Below are positions 35,514-44,428 of a stretch of DNA of 64,000 bases, piece by piece. This DNA comes from Pseudomonas asiatica (GTDB lineage: Bacteria; Pseudomonadota; Gammaproteobacteria; Pseudomonadales; Pseudomonadaceae). How positions within the stretch are numbered: the stretch's first letter is position 1; every line of letters begins with the position of its first letter. A program made the translations under genes and the position numbers. The stretch lies in NCBI RefSeq assembly GCF_009932335.1, contig NZ_BLJF01000003.1, forward strand, positions 930,001 through 994,000. The letters run 5' to 3'. The notes beneath the pieces were generated by a model. It did no database searches. It was not told where the DNA came from and worked only from the letters and a program-made list of their open reading frames with translations.

Positions 35514-36353
35514 TTAACGGGTGATCGGTGTCAGGCGCAGCAAGTGTATCCGCCGGCTGTCGGCATTGAGAATACGGAACTTGTAAGGGCCGATCTCGGT
35601 GGTCTCGTTGCGCTTGGGCAGGTGACCGAAGGCGCTCATTACCAGGCCGCCGACAGTGTCGAACTCGTCATCGGAGAATTCGCTGTCGAAGAACTCGTTG
35701 AAGTTTTCGATCGGGGTAAGCGCCTTGACCAGGAAGTCACCGCTGGGCAGCGGTTTGATGTAGCTGTCTTCCTCGACGTCGTGCTCGTCCTCGATGTCGC
35801 CGACGATCTGCTCCAGCACGTCCTCGATGGTGACCAGGCCGGCCACGCCGCCGTACTCGTCGATGACGATGGCCATGTGGTTATGGTTGGCGCGGAACTC
35901 GCGCAGCAGCACGTTCAGTCGCTTGGACTCGGGCACGAAAGTGGCCGGGCGCAGCAGGTCCTTGATGTTGAAGCTGTCGCCATTCTCCTTGAGGATCAGC
36001 GGCAGCAGGTCCTTGGCGAGCAGGATCCCGAGCACATCGTCATGGCTTTCGCCGATCACCGGGTAGCGCGAGTGCGCGGCGTCGATCACCGCCGGCAGGA
36101 ACTCGCGGGGCGACTGGCTGGCCTTGATGCTGATCATCTGCGAACGCGGCACCATGATGTCGCGAACCTGCAGGTCGGCCACCTGGATGGCGCCTTCGAC
36201 GATGGTCAGCGCTTCGCTGTCCAGCAGTTTGTTCTGATGGGCTTCGCGCAGCAGTTCAAGGAGTTGCTGGCGGTTTTTCGGCTCATGGGCAAAAGCCTGG
36301 GTCAGTTTACCCAGCCAGGACTTCTGCCCGTTGCTCGATCGATCTTCGCTCAT
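35514..36353 (-). CDS. corC: Magnesium/cobalt transporter-associated protein CorC (CBS domains)
   Basis: The 279-residue CorC/HlyC protein starts MSEDRSSNGQKSWLGKLTQA (36353). It has two CBS domains (DIMVPRSQMISIKASQSPRE; PATFVPESKRLNVLLREFRA) and the CorC_HlyC transporter-associated domain (EDEHDVEEDSYIKPLPSGDF) but no membrane part. CorC is linked to Mg2+/Co2+ efflux via CorA in Salmonella. The longer frame from 36482 overlaps ybeY. Operon with ybeY (25 bases) and lnt (8 bases). Confidence 0.93.
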   Translation of the reverse strand: MSEDRSSNGQKSWLGKLTQAFAHEPKNRQQLLELLREAHQNKLLDSEALTIVEGAIQVADLQVRDIMVPRSQMISIKASQSPREFLPAVIDAAHSRYPVIGESHDDVLGILLAKDLLPLILKENGDSFNIKDLLRPATFVPESKRLNVLLREFRANHNHMAIVIDEYGGVAGLVTIEDVLEQIVGDIEDEHDVEEDSYIKPLPSGDFLVKALTPIENFNEFFDSEFSDDEFDTVGGLVMSAFGHLPKRNETTEIGPYKFRILNADSRRIHLLRLTPITR

Positions 36354-36378
36354 GGCGGTTCTCGTGATCCTTCGTGTA

Positions 36379-36852
36379 TCAGTGTGTGATGGTGTCGGTT
36401 TCATCGTCGGCGTACGGGTCTGGATGACCCAGTTCTGCCAGCAATTCCCGTTCCAGGCCTTCCATTTCCTCGGCTTCCTCATCTTCGATGTGGTCGTAGC
36501 CGAGCAGGTGCAGGCAACCGTGTATGACCAGGTGCGCCCAGTGCGTTTCCAGCGACTTGCCCTGTTCGGCGGCTTCGCGCTCGACCACTGGCACGCAGAT
36601 CACCAGGTCGCCCAGCAACGGGATATCGAGCAGGTCGTCGGGGACGTCGGCCGGGAACGACAGCACATTGGTCGCGTAGTCCTTGTGCCGGTAGGTGTGG
36701 TTCAGCTCGCGGCCTTCGGCTTCGTCGACCAGGCGAATGGTCATTTCCGAATCGGCGCTGCGCTGGCGCAGGGCCAGTTCGCACCAGCGGCGAAAGGCGG
36801 TGTCATCCGGGGCGGCAGCATCCGTGGCCCGTTGAATATCGAGTTCAAGCAT
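36379..36852 (-). CDS. ybeY: Endoribonuclease YbeY (rRNA maturation)
   Basis: YbeY is a zinc-dependent RNase for 16S rRNA 3' maturation and 70S ribosome quality control. The zinc motif is complete: [23 protein letters not shown] (residues about 111-133, His-x3-His-x5-His). It has 157 residues and starts [15 protein letters not shown] at 36852, overlapping the end of ybeZ by 8 bases, so the two are coupled. Confidence 0.95.
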   Translation of the reverse strand: MLELDIQRATDAAAPDDTAFRRWCELALRQRSADSEMTIRLVDEAEGRELNHTYRHKDYATNVLSFPADVPDDLLDIPLLGDLVICVPVVEREAAEQGKSLETHWAHLVIHGCLHLLGYDHIEDEEAEEMEGLERELLAELGHPDPYADDETDTITH

Positions 36853-37843
36853 CTTTGCCGGGCGCCTCGGGCTTGGCCTGGCGGGCATCGAAGCGGTCGT
36901 AGGCCTCGACAATGCGCTGCACCAGTGGGTGACGAACCACATCTTTGGGTTGGAAGTGGGTGAAGCTGATCCCCGGAACGTCCTTCAGCACCTCGATGAC
37001 GTGTGCCAGGCCTGACTTGGTGCCGCGGGGCAGGTCAACCTGGGTGATGTCACCGGTGATGACCGCGGTGGAGCCAAAGCCGATACGGGTAAGGAACATC
37101 TTCATCTGTTCCAGCGTGGTGTTCTGGCTCTCGTCGAGGATGATGAAGCTGTTGTTCAGGGTGCGGCCACGCATGTAGGCCAGCGGCGCGATCTCGATCA
37201 CCTGGCGCTCGATCAGCTTGGCCACATGTTCGAAGCCGAGCATTTCGTACAGGGCGTCGTACAGCGGGCGCAGGTACGGGTCGATCTTCTGGGCCAGGTC
37301 GCCGGGCAGGAAGCCGAGCTTTTCGCCCGCCTCTACCGCAGGTCGCACCAGCAGGATCCGGCGCACCTGTTCGCGTTCCAGCGCGTCCACGGCGCAGGCC
37401 ACGGCCAGGTAGGTCTTGCCGGTACCGGCCGGGCCGATGCCGAAGTTGATGTCGTTGGCCAGGATTTCCTTGACGTAGCGTTGCTGGTTGACCCCGCGCG
37501 GGCGGATGTTGCCCTTTCGCGTGCGCAGCGACACGCTGACCTCGTTGACGGCCGGGTTGTCGATGTTCTCGACGGTCGATTCCTGCAGGTACAGATGCAC
37601 GGTTTCCGGCGACAGGTCGCTGGCCTTTGTCTCGCGGTAGAGACGGCGCAGCAGTTGTTCGGCAGCGGAGGTGGTCTTGGGTTCGCCGATCAGTTCGAAC
37701 TGATTGCCGCGGTTGCGGATCTCGATGGCCAGGCGCTGTTCGATCAGGCGCAGGTGCTCGTCGAACTGGCCGCACAAGTTGGCGAAACGGTGGGCCTCGA
37801 AGGGTTCGAGGATGAAGCGATGGGGTTGTATGGGTGCGTTCAA
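36845..37843 (-). CDS. ybeZ: PhoH-like ATPase YbeZ
   Basis: This 332-residue PhoH family protein has the Walker [21 protein letters not shown] (about residues 133-152) and Walker [21 protein letters not shown]. It probably works as an NTPase or helicase with YbeY in rRNA processing. The N-terminal part ends in [20 protein letters not shown]. In E. coli the operon is miaB-ybeZ-ybeY-corC-lnt; here miaB is not found upstream, and a REP pair and an opposite-strand gene follow instead. Confidence 0.94.
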   Translation of the reverse strand: MNAPIQPHRFILEPFEAHRFANLCGQFDEHLRLIEQRLAIEIRNRGNQFELIGEPKTTSAAEQLLRRLYRETKASDLSPETVHLYLQESTVENIDNPAVNEVSVSLRTRKGNIRPRGVNQQRYVKEILANDINFGIGPAGTGKTYLAVACAVDALEREQVRRILLVRPAVEAGEKLGFLPGDLAQKIDPYLRPLYDALYEMLGFEHVAKLIERQVIEIAPLAYMRGRTLNNSFIILDESQNTTLEQMKMFLTRIGFGSTAVITGDITQVDLPRGTKSGLAHVIEVLKDVPGISFTHFQPKDVVRHPLVQRIVEAYDRFDARQAKPEAPGKDA

Positions 37844-37946
37844 GGTCGTTTTTAGCCGCTCGACGGCAATGGATGTGAACTCAAGAATAACCCTTGAATG
37901 GCAGTGGCGAAAGCACTGAAACGTTCAACGGTATGTATGGCCTGTT

Positions 37947-38044
37947 CCGGCCCTATCGCCGGCAAGCCGGGCTCCCACAGATACTGCACAGGCCTGAAGC
38001 TTGCGCAGTACCTGTGGGAGCTGGCTTGCCGGCGATCAGGCCGG
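37947..38044. repeat. REP inverted pair upstream of ybeZ
   Basis: ggccctatcgccggcaagcc and its inverse ggcttgccggcgatcaggcc enclose two more inverted sub-arms. It fills the gap between divergent ybeZ and the DUF1820 gene. Confidence 0.8.
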
Positions 38045-38119
38045 GACAGGCAACACAGATCAGCAAACCTGTCTGCTATGATGCCCGCCTTTTCTTACGC
38101 ATGTGTTATCCCGACGAAC

Positions 38120-38446
38120 ATGAGCAAACGCGAACCTGCCATCTATAAAGTGATCTTCCTCAACCAGGGGCAGGTCTTCGAGATGTATGCCAAGCAGATC
38201 TACCAGAGCGACCTGTGGGGGTTCCTGGAAATCGAGGAGTTCGTGTTCGGCGAGCGTTCGCAGCTGGTGGTGGACCCGAGCGAGGAGAAGCTCAAGAGCC
38301 AGTTCGATGGGGTGATCCGCAGTTTCGTGCCGATGCACTCGATCGTGCGCATAGACGAGGTGGAGCGCCTGGGTACGGCGAAGATCAGCGAAGCCAAGGG
38401 CGGCGGCAACGTGATGCCGTTCCCCATGCCGATGCCGGAAAAGTAA
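38120..38446 (+). CDS. DUF1820 family protein
   Basis: A 108-residue soluble protein starting MSKREPAIYKVIFLNQGQVF. Its order of conserved stretches (EMYAKQIYQSDLWGFLEIEE; SEEKLKSQFDGVIRSFVPMH; a C-terminal PMPMPEK) fits DUF1820, a family of unknown function common in Pseudomonas. The ATG at 38120 is used because upstream in-frame residues come from the REP. It stands alone, convergent with the Sel1-like gene. Confidence 0.85.
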   Translation: MSKREPAIYKVIFLNQGQVFEMYAKQIYQSDLWGFLEIEEFVFGERSQLVVDPSEEKLKSQFDGVIRSFVPMHSIVRIDEVERLGTAKISEAKGGGNVMPFPMPMPEK

Positions 38447-38449
38447 CCC

Positions 38450-38995
38450 TCAGGGGAGTGGCGAGAACGGCGTGCGCCCTTCGGCGTTCTGCAGTTCCAG
38501 CAGGTACTTGCGGAAGATCTGGCCAAGCACCTGGGTGGCATGCTCCAGCTCGTCGCGGGGCATTTGCTCGGTCACTTCGTCGGCCATGTCCAGCGCATCC
38601 TCGGCGCCGTTGACCGCGGCCATCTTCAGCAGGATGTAGGCCTGCACATTGTTGGCCTTGACCCCTTCGCCACGGAAGAACATGGCGCCCAGGCGATACT
38701 GGGCCTCGGCATGGCCTTGCAGCGAGGCCTTTTCGAACCAGTTCAGGGCTTTGCCCAGGTTTTTCGGCGTTTGCGTGTAGTAGTACTCGCCCAGCTCGAA
38801 TTGCGCCTGGGCATCCCCCGCCGTTGCCGTCTGCTCACAAGCCTTGAGGGCGTTTGCCAGGTCTTCAGGCTGGACATTCAAGGTGCAGCGGCCCGTCGCC
38901 GGAATCAGCAACGAGTTACCGCCCTCCGCCAGGGCCAGCAGGGGCTGAAGAAGCAACAGGCAGCCCAGGGTCAGGGCGCGGCCGGTGCGGTTCAT
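38450..38995 (-). CDS. Exported Sel1/TPR repeat protein
   Basis: A 181-residue protein with a signal peptide (MNRTGRALTLGCLLLLQPLL, ending ALA-EGG) and Sel1-like repeats in FELGEYYYTQTPKNLGKALN and AEAQYRLGAMFFRGEGVKAN. Such repeats mediate protein contacts in the periplasm. The start at 38995 begins with the signal peptide; the frame is open further but only in REP sequence. Partner unknown. Confidence 0.8.
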   Translation of the reverse strand: MNRTGRALTLGCLLLLQPLLALAEGGNSLLIPATGRCTLNVQPEDLANALKACEQTATAGDAQAQFELGEYYYTQTPKNLGKALNWFEKASLQGHAEAQYRLGAMFFRGEGVKANNVQAYILLKMAAVNGAEDALDMADEVTEQMPRDELEHATQVLGQIFRKYLLELQNAEGRTPFSPLP

Positions 38996-39149
38996 GGGGA
39001 TCGACTTACCTCTGCAAAGCTGCGGCCAATGTCTCTGGTGGCACATTATGGGATAAGCAGCGCCAACCTTACAAAGTTTTACTCGAATTTCTGCTTGGTT
39101 GGGGAAGTCAGCTGATTGTGCATGGGTATTTGTTGCCTGTGCCGGCCTC

Positions 39150-39266
39150 TGTGGGAGCGGCCTTGTGTCGCGAAAGGGCTGCGAAGCAGCCCCAGCAATC
39201 TGTGCATTACTGCTGAAGTGCTGGGGGCGCTTTGCGGCCCTTTCGCGACACAAGGCCGCTCCCACA
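39150..39266. repeat. REP inverted pair between the Sel1 gene and hemL
   Basis: tgtgggagcggccttgtgtc and the inverse gacacaaggccgctcccaca, with GC-rich outer hairpins between. Confidence 0.85.
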
Positions 39267-39284
39267 AAAGCGCGGTGCTGCGCG

Positions 39285-40568
39285 CTATTTCAGGGCTGCA
39301 AAGGCCTTTTCAGCCGCATCCAGGGTGATCTGCAGCTCCTTGTCGCCATGGGCGATGGAGGTGAAGCCGGCCTCGAACGCGCTCGGCGCCAGGTACACGC
39401 CACCATCGAGCATCAGGTGGAAGAAGCGCTTGAAGCGCTCGGCATCGCTGGCCATCACGTCTTCGAAGGTGACGATGTCGTCGGCACCGCTGAAGTACAG
39501 GCCGAACATGGCACCGGCCTGGGTGGTGACGAACGGCACGCCAGCGGCATCGGCGCGCTGTTGCAGGCCGTCGAGCATGCGGCTGGTGTAGTCGGTCAGC
39601 TCGGCGTGGAAGCCCGGGCGGCTGATCAGCTTCAGGGTGGTCAGGCCGGCGGCCATGGCCAGCGGGTTACCCGATAGGGTACCGGCCTGGTAGACCGGGC
39701 CGAGCGGGGCGATGCAGCCCATGATTTCACGCTTGCCGCCGAAGCAGCCGACCGGCATGCCGCCGCCGACGATCTTGCCGAAGGTCGACAGGTCCGGCTT
39801 GATGCCGTAGTGGCCCTGGGCGCCGCCGAGCGAAACGCGGAAACCGGTCATCACTTCGTCGAAGATCAACACCACGCCGTGCTTGTCGCACTGCTCGCGC
39901 AGGCCTTCGAGGAAGCCTGGCGCCGGCGGTACGCAGTTCATGTTGCCGGCTACCGGCTCGACGATGATGCAGGCTACGGTCTGGCCGACTTCGGCCAGGG
40001 TTTTCTCGACGGCGGCTATGTCGTTGAACGGCAGGGTCAGGGTGTGCTTGGCGAAGTCCGCCGGCACGCCCGCCGAGCTTGGCACGCCCTGGGTCAGCAG
40101 GCCGGAGCCGGCTTTTACCAGCAGGCTGTCGGAGTGGCCGTGGTAGCAGCCTTCGAACTTGATGATGGCGTCACGGCCGGTGTAGCCACGGGCCAGGCGG
40201 ATGGCGCTCATGGTGGCTTCGGTGCCCGAGCTGACCATGCGCACCATCTCCATGGATGGCACCAGCGAGCAGACCAGGTCGGCCATCTCGGTTTCCATGG
40301 CGGTCGGGGCGCCATAGGACAGGCCGTGCTCCAGCTGCCTGCGTACCGAGTCCAGTACCTCCGGGTGGCCGTGGCCGAGGATCATCGGGCCCCAGGAGCC
40401 GACGTAGTCGACGTAGCGCTTGTCATCCTCGTCAACGACGTAGGCGCCTTCGGCATGCTTGAAGAACAGCGGCGTGCCGCCAACGCTCTTGAAAGCGCGG
40501 ACCGGTGAGTTGACGCCACCGGGGATGTGCTTCTGGGCTTGGGCGAACAGGGCTTCGGAACGGGACAT
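39285..40568 (-). CDS. hemL: Glutamate-1-semialdehyde 2,1-aminomutase
   Basis: HemL converts glutamate-1-semialdehyde to 5-aminolevulinate for tetrapyrroles. The 427-residue PLP enzyme has the signature [20 protein letters not shown] and the PLP-binding Lys in [17 protein letters not shown] (near residue 265). N-terminal [20 protein letters not shown] is typical. The thiamine genes thiE and thiD lie upstream, a linkage common in Pseudomonas. Gap to thiE is 15 bases. Confidence 0.96.
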   Translation of the reverse strand: MSRSEALFAQAQKHIPGGVNSPVRAFKSVGGTPLFFKHAEGAYVVDEDDKRYVDYVGSWGPMILGHGHPEVLDSVRRQLEHGLSYGAPTAMETEMADLVCSLVPSMEMVRMVSSGTEATMSAIRLARGYTGRDAIIKFEGCYHGHSDSLLVKAGSGLLTQGVPSSAGVPADFAKHTLTLPFNDIAAVEKTLAEVGQTVACIIVEPVAGNMNCVPPAPGFLEGLREQCDKHGVVLIFDEVMTGFRVSLGGAQGHYGIKPDLSTFGKIVGGGMPVGCFGGKREIMGCIAPLGPVYQAGTLSGNPLAMAAGLTTLKLISRPGFHAELTDYTSRMLDGLQQRADAAGVPFVTTQAGAMFGLYFSGADDIVTFEDVMASDAERFKRFFHLMLDGGVYLAPSAFEAGFTSIAHGDKELQITLDAAEKAFAALK

Positions 40569-40583
40569 GGGGGTTCTCTCGAA

Positions 40584-41207
40584 TCAGGATGCGAACAAGG
40601 CGTTGAAGGCGCGGGCGCGGCGGGTGACTTCCTGAGCGCTGTCGGCACCGAACAGGCCGTGGATCACCGCCAGCAGGTCGGCGCCATGGGCGACCAGCGG
40701 GGCGGCGTTGTCGAGGGTAATGCCGCCGATCACCGCGATCGGCAGTTTCACCTGGGCGCGGGCCTGCTCCAGCAGTTCGATGTTGGCAGCGGGTGCACCC
40801 GGCTTGGTGACGGAATTGAAGAAGCGGCCAAAGGCCACGTAGCTGGCGCCTTCGCTGGCAGCCTGCGCGGCCAGCTCGAGGCTGGCGTGGCAGGTGGAGC
40901 CGATGATTGCCTGGCGGCCGAGCAATGCGCGGGCCGGGGTCAGCGGGCCGTCGGTCTGGCCCAGGTGCACGCCGACGCCCAGGCGCGCGGCCAGTTCGGC
41001 GTCGTCGTTGATGATCAGCTGAGTGCCGTAGCGCTCGCAGAGCTGCATAAGCCCTTCAGCTTCGCGCAGGCGGCGTGCCGCGTCGTCACTTTTGTCGCGG
41101 TACTGCAGCAGGCATACGCCGCCTTCGAGTGCCGCCTCGACATGGGACAGGAAACGGCCAGCGAGCAGCTGGCTGTCGGTGATGGCGTACAGACCGCGTA
41201 GCTTCAT
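40584..41207 (-). CDS. thiE: Thiamine-phosphate synthase
   Basis: ThiE joins HMP-pyrophosphate and thiazole phosphate into thiamine phosphate. The 207-residue TIM barrel begins [20 protein letters not shown] and has [40 protein letters not shown] and [20 protein letters not shown]. The start at 41207 is the family start. Gap to thiD 13 bases; one transcript with hemL likely. Confidence 0.95.
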   Translation of the reverse strand: MKLRGLYAITDSQLLAGRFLSHVEAALEGGVCLLQYRDKSDDAARRLREAEGLMQLCERYGTQLIINDDAELAARLGVGVHLGQTDGPLTPARALLGRQAIIGSTCHASLELAAQAASEGASYVAFGRFFNSVTKPGAPAANIELLEQARAQVKLPIAVIGGITLDNAAPLVAHGADLLAVIHGLFGADSAQEVTRRARAFNALFAS

Positions 41208-41220
41208 TGGAGGCCTCGTG

Positions 41221-42018
41221 TCAGGAGCAGAAATCCAGCGGCAGGCGGCGCGGCACGAACTGGCCCTTGCCCAGCTGTTCGGCGTCACGCAGGGTGCGCC
41301 AGGTGTAGTCCAGGGCGCTGCGGACGGCGCTTTCCAGCTGCTCGCCAAGGGCCAGGCGGCCGGCCAGGGCGCTGGCCAGGGTGCAGCCCGAGCCGTGGTA
41401 GCTGCCCGGCAGGCGCTGGCAGGTCCAGGTGTGGTGCTGGCCGTCGCGGCTGTACAGGCGGTTGTGAATTTCGTCTTCGTCGCCGTGACCGCCGGTAATC
41501 AGCAGGTGTCTACAGAACGGCAACAGTTTCTCGGCACACTCGTCGGCAGTGCCTTCGGGCAGTTCGGCAAGGATGCGGGCTTCGGGCAGGTTCGGCGTGG
41601 CGATGGTCGCCAGCGGCAGCAGGCGTTCGCGCAGGGCGTAGCCCACTTCGTCCTTGCCCAGGCGGCCACCACCACCGGCACGCAGCACTGGGTCGCAGAC
41701 CAGTGGCAGGTGCGGGTGGGCGGCCAGCAGTTCGGCGACGGTGTCGACCATTTCGATCGAACCGAGCATGCCGAGCTTGACGGCGGCCACCGTAGAGTCG
41801 GCCAGCACGGCGTTGGCCTGGGCCAGCACCCACTCGCGGTCGAGCACGCGGAAGTCGGAAACGTTGACGGTATCCTGCACGGTCAGGGCGGTCACTGCGG
41901 GTGCGGCGTGACAGCCTTGGGCGATCAGGGCTTCGATATCTGCCTGCAGGCCGGCGCCGCCACTGGGGTCGTGGCCGGAGAGACAGAGGACAACGGGGCG
42001 GGAGCTGTAGATATTCAT
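41221..42018 (-). CDS. thiD: Hydroxymethylpyrimidine/phosphomethylpyrimidine kinase
   Basis: ThiD phosphorylates HMP twice for thiamine synthesis. Ribokinase-like, 265 residues: the HMP-binding start [20 protein letters not shown] and the active-site [20 protein letters not shown]. The ATG at 42018 gives [15 protein letters not shown]; a slightly longer form from 42039 lacks support. First gene of thiD-thiE-hemL. Confidence 0.94.
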   Translation of the reverse strand: MNIYSSRPVVLCLSGHDPSGGAGLQADIEALIAQGCHAAPAVTALTVQDTVNVSDFRVLDREWVLAQANAVLADSTVAAVKLGMLGSIEMVDTVAELLAAHPHLPLVCDPVLRAGGGGRLGKDEVGYALRERLLPLATIATPNLPEARILAELPEGTADECAEKLLPFCRHLLITGGHGDEDEIHNRLYSRDGQHHTWTCQRLPGSYHGSGCTLASALAGRLALGEQLESAVRSALDYTWRTLRDAEQLGKGQFVPRRLPLDFCS

Positions 42019-42283
42019 GGTCGGCGAGCTTACCACCAATCCTGTTTGGGCGGATCGTCCTACAAATGAGTTTTGTTGATCATAAGGTCAGATTTTTGCC
42101 GGTTGAATTTCTGAAAGTATTGATTTAGAGCCTTTTCTTTGTGATTGGATATGGTCGATTGCCAGCTTGCGAAGCTATGCTAGAGTGCTCGGATAACTCT
42201 ACAAACGGGTTCTGCCGGATCGTGTCGTCTCAAACGGATGGGAGGCAACCGCGACTCGACTGGACAGGCCATGCTGGGGCTGT

Positions 42284-44272
42284 ATGCGCTATTTGCTGAT
42301 TGTGCTTCTGGGCTTGCTGCCCGTGCTGGCCGGGGCAGTCGATTTCGACGCAGCTACCCGGCATCTTCCGCTGGGCAAGGCCATGCAGGTTTATGAAGAC
42401 CCTGATGGCAGTGCCAGCATCACCCAGGTCAGTGCCCCTGATTTCGCCAAGCATTTTCGCCCCCACCACAAAGACGTGTTGAACGCCGGTTATTCCACCT
42501 CGGTGTTCTGGCTCAAGGTCGAACTGCGCCCTGTCGCCGCGCCTGACGCCGCCCCACGGCAATGGCTGCTGGAGTTGGCCTACCCGCCGCTGGATCACCT
42601 CGAGCTCTACCTGCCCGACGGCAGCGGCAGTTACCGCCTGGCCCGGCGCACCGGCGACGCCTTGCCCTACCACAGCCGTCAAATACTGCAGAACAACTAT
42701 CTGTTCGAACTGCAGCTGCAGCCTGGCCAGGTGACCACCGCCTACCTGCGCCTGCACAGCCAGGGCTCGGTGCAGGCGCCGCTGGCGCTTTGGTCTGCCC
42801 AGGCCTACATGGAGGAGCAGCCCACGCGCCTGTATGTGCTGGGGATGATCTACGGCGTGTTGCTGGTGATGCTGGTGTACAACCTGTTCATCTACCTCAG
42901 CGTGCGCGACGTCAGCTACCTCTACTACATCCTCTATATCGCCTCGTTCGGCTTTTACCAGGTGTCGGTTAATGGCGCCGGTGTGGCCTACTTCTGGCCG
43001 GACAGCCCTTGGTGGGCAAATGCCTCGACGCCATTGTTCATCGGTTCCGCAGGCCTGTTCGGTTGCCAGTTCGCCCGGCATTTCCTTCAACTTGGCAGCA
43101 TCAGCCGTGCTTTCGATCGGCTGCTGCAGTTGCTGATGCTGGGTGGCGCGCTGGTCATGGTGCTGGCGGTGACCATGCGCTACGGTGTCGCTTTGCGCAT
43201 GGCCACGGTGCTGGCGTTGCTGTTTACCGTGAGCATCTTCGCTGCCGGGCTGTATGCCTGGTGGCGTGGCTTGCGCGTGGCACGCTGGTTCATCATCGCC
43301 TGGACTGCGTTCCTGCTCGGTGGGCTGGTCAACACCCTGATGGTGTTGGGCTACCTGCCGAACGTGTTCATCACCATGTATGCCAGCCAGCTGGGGTCGG
43401 CGCTCGAGGTTGCCTTGCTGTCGCTGGCGCTGGCTGACCGCATCAACAGCCTGCGCGAGCAGCAGGCGCAGGCCTTGCGTGAAACCGGGCGCACGCTGGA
43501 GCAACTGAACCTGCAACTGGCCAGGAGCAACCGGCTGAAAGACGAATTCCTGGCCAGCGTGACCCATGAGCTGCGCACGCCGATGAATGGCGTTATCGGC
43601 TCGCTGGAGCTGATGCACACCCTGCCGATGGAGGCCGAGATGGCCCAGTATCACCGCACGGCGGTGGGCTCGGCCCAGGGCATGATGGATATGGTCGATG
43701 CCATACTTACCCTCTCCGAACTACAGGCCGGCCGCCTGCGCGCGCAGCCGGCGCCATTCAGCCTGCGTGACCTGCTGCAGGGCGTACGTGCCGGTTATGC
43801 CGGGCAGGCTTTGGGCAAAGGCTTGTACCTGAGCCTGGACATCCCGGCCGATGTGCCGGACGGGTTGCAGGGCGATGCTCAGAAGCTGGCCCGCTGCCTG
43901 GAATGCCTGGTGGACAACGGTTTGAAGTTCACCCACCAGGGCGGGGTGATGATCCAGGTGCGCGGGCGCCGGGTGGGGCCGGACGACCTGGCGCTGACCT
44001 TCATGGTCAGCGACAGCGGTATCGGCTTCGATGATCTCGATCAGGCGACCCTGTACCAGCGCTTCTTCCAGGTCGATGGCTCGATGACCCGGCGTTATGG
44101 CGGGCTGGGGATTGGTTTGTCGATTTGTCGGCAGATGGGGGAGTTGCTGGGGGCGAAGTTGTCGCATGAATCGACGCGGGGGTTGGGCAGCCGCTTCGAG
44201 TTGAGTTTGAACATGGCTATTGCGCAGGTGCAGATGAGCCCGCACATACTGCAGGCGCGGCAGTCGCTGTGA
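42284..44272 (+). CDS. 7TMR-DISM sensor histidine kinase
   Basis: A 662-residue hybrid-free sensor kinase. Signal peptide MRYLLIVLLGLLPVLAGA; periplasmic 7TMR-DISMED2 domain (about residues 30-165); seven membrane segments (about 185-390); HisKA with the phospho-accepting His428 in LASVTHELRTPMNGVIGSLE; HATPase with DNGLKFTH, SDSGIGFDD and RRYGGLGIGLSICRQ. DISM domains sense carbohydrate-like or envelope ligands. There is no receiver domain and no response regulator next to it. Confidence 0.9.
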   Translation: MRYLLIVLLGLLPVLAGAVDFDAATRHLPLGKAMQVYEDPDGSASITQVSAPDFAKHFRPHHKDVLNAGYSTSVFWLKVELRPVAAPDAAPRQWLLELAYPPLDHLELYLPDGSGSYRLARRTGDALPYHSRQILQNNYLFELQLQPGQVTTAYLRLHSQGSVQAPLALWSAQAYMEEQPTRLYVLGMIYGVLLVMLVYNLFIYLSVRDVSYLYYILYIASFGFYQVSVNGAGVAYFWPDSPWWANASTPLFIGSAGLFGCQFARHFLQLGSISRAFDRLLQLLMLGGALVMVLAVTMRYGVALRMATVLALLFTVSIFAAGLYAWWRGLRVARWFIIAWTAFLLGGLVNTLMVLGYLPNVFITMYASQLGSALEVALLSLALADRINSLREQQAQALRETGRTLEQLNLQLARSNRLKDEFLASVTHELRTPMNGVIGSLELMHTLPMEAEMAQYHRTAVGSAQGMMDMVDAILTLSELQAGRLRAQPAPFSLRDLLQGVRAGYAGQALGKGLYLSLDIPADVPDGLQGDAQKLARCLECLVDNGLKFTHQGGVMIQVRGRRVGPDDLALTFMVSDSGIGFDDLDQATLYQRFFQVDGSMTRRYGGLGIGLSICRQMGELLGAKLSHESTRGLGSRFELSLNMAIAQVQMSPHILQARQSL

Positions 44273-44428
44273 AGGCATGGCATTTGGTTGTGGCAAACAC
44301 CTCTCATCCCCGCTGCATCCTCAACATATGCGCCCCCCACCACATGTTTAGTCATTAATGTCACTTTGACTGACCCACGGGGAGTGCTTCACTGGGGCTC
44401 TCAAGCTACCCGGATCCAGGAGCCCCCG

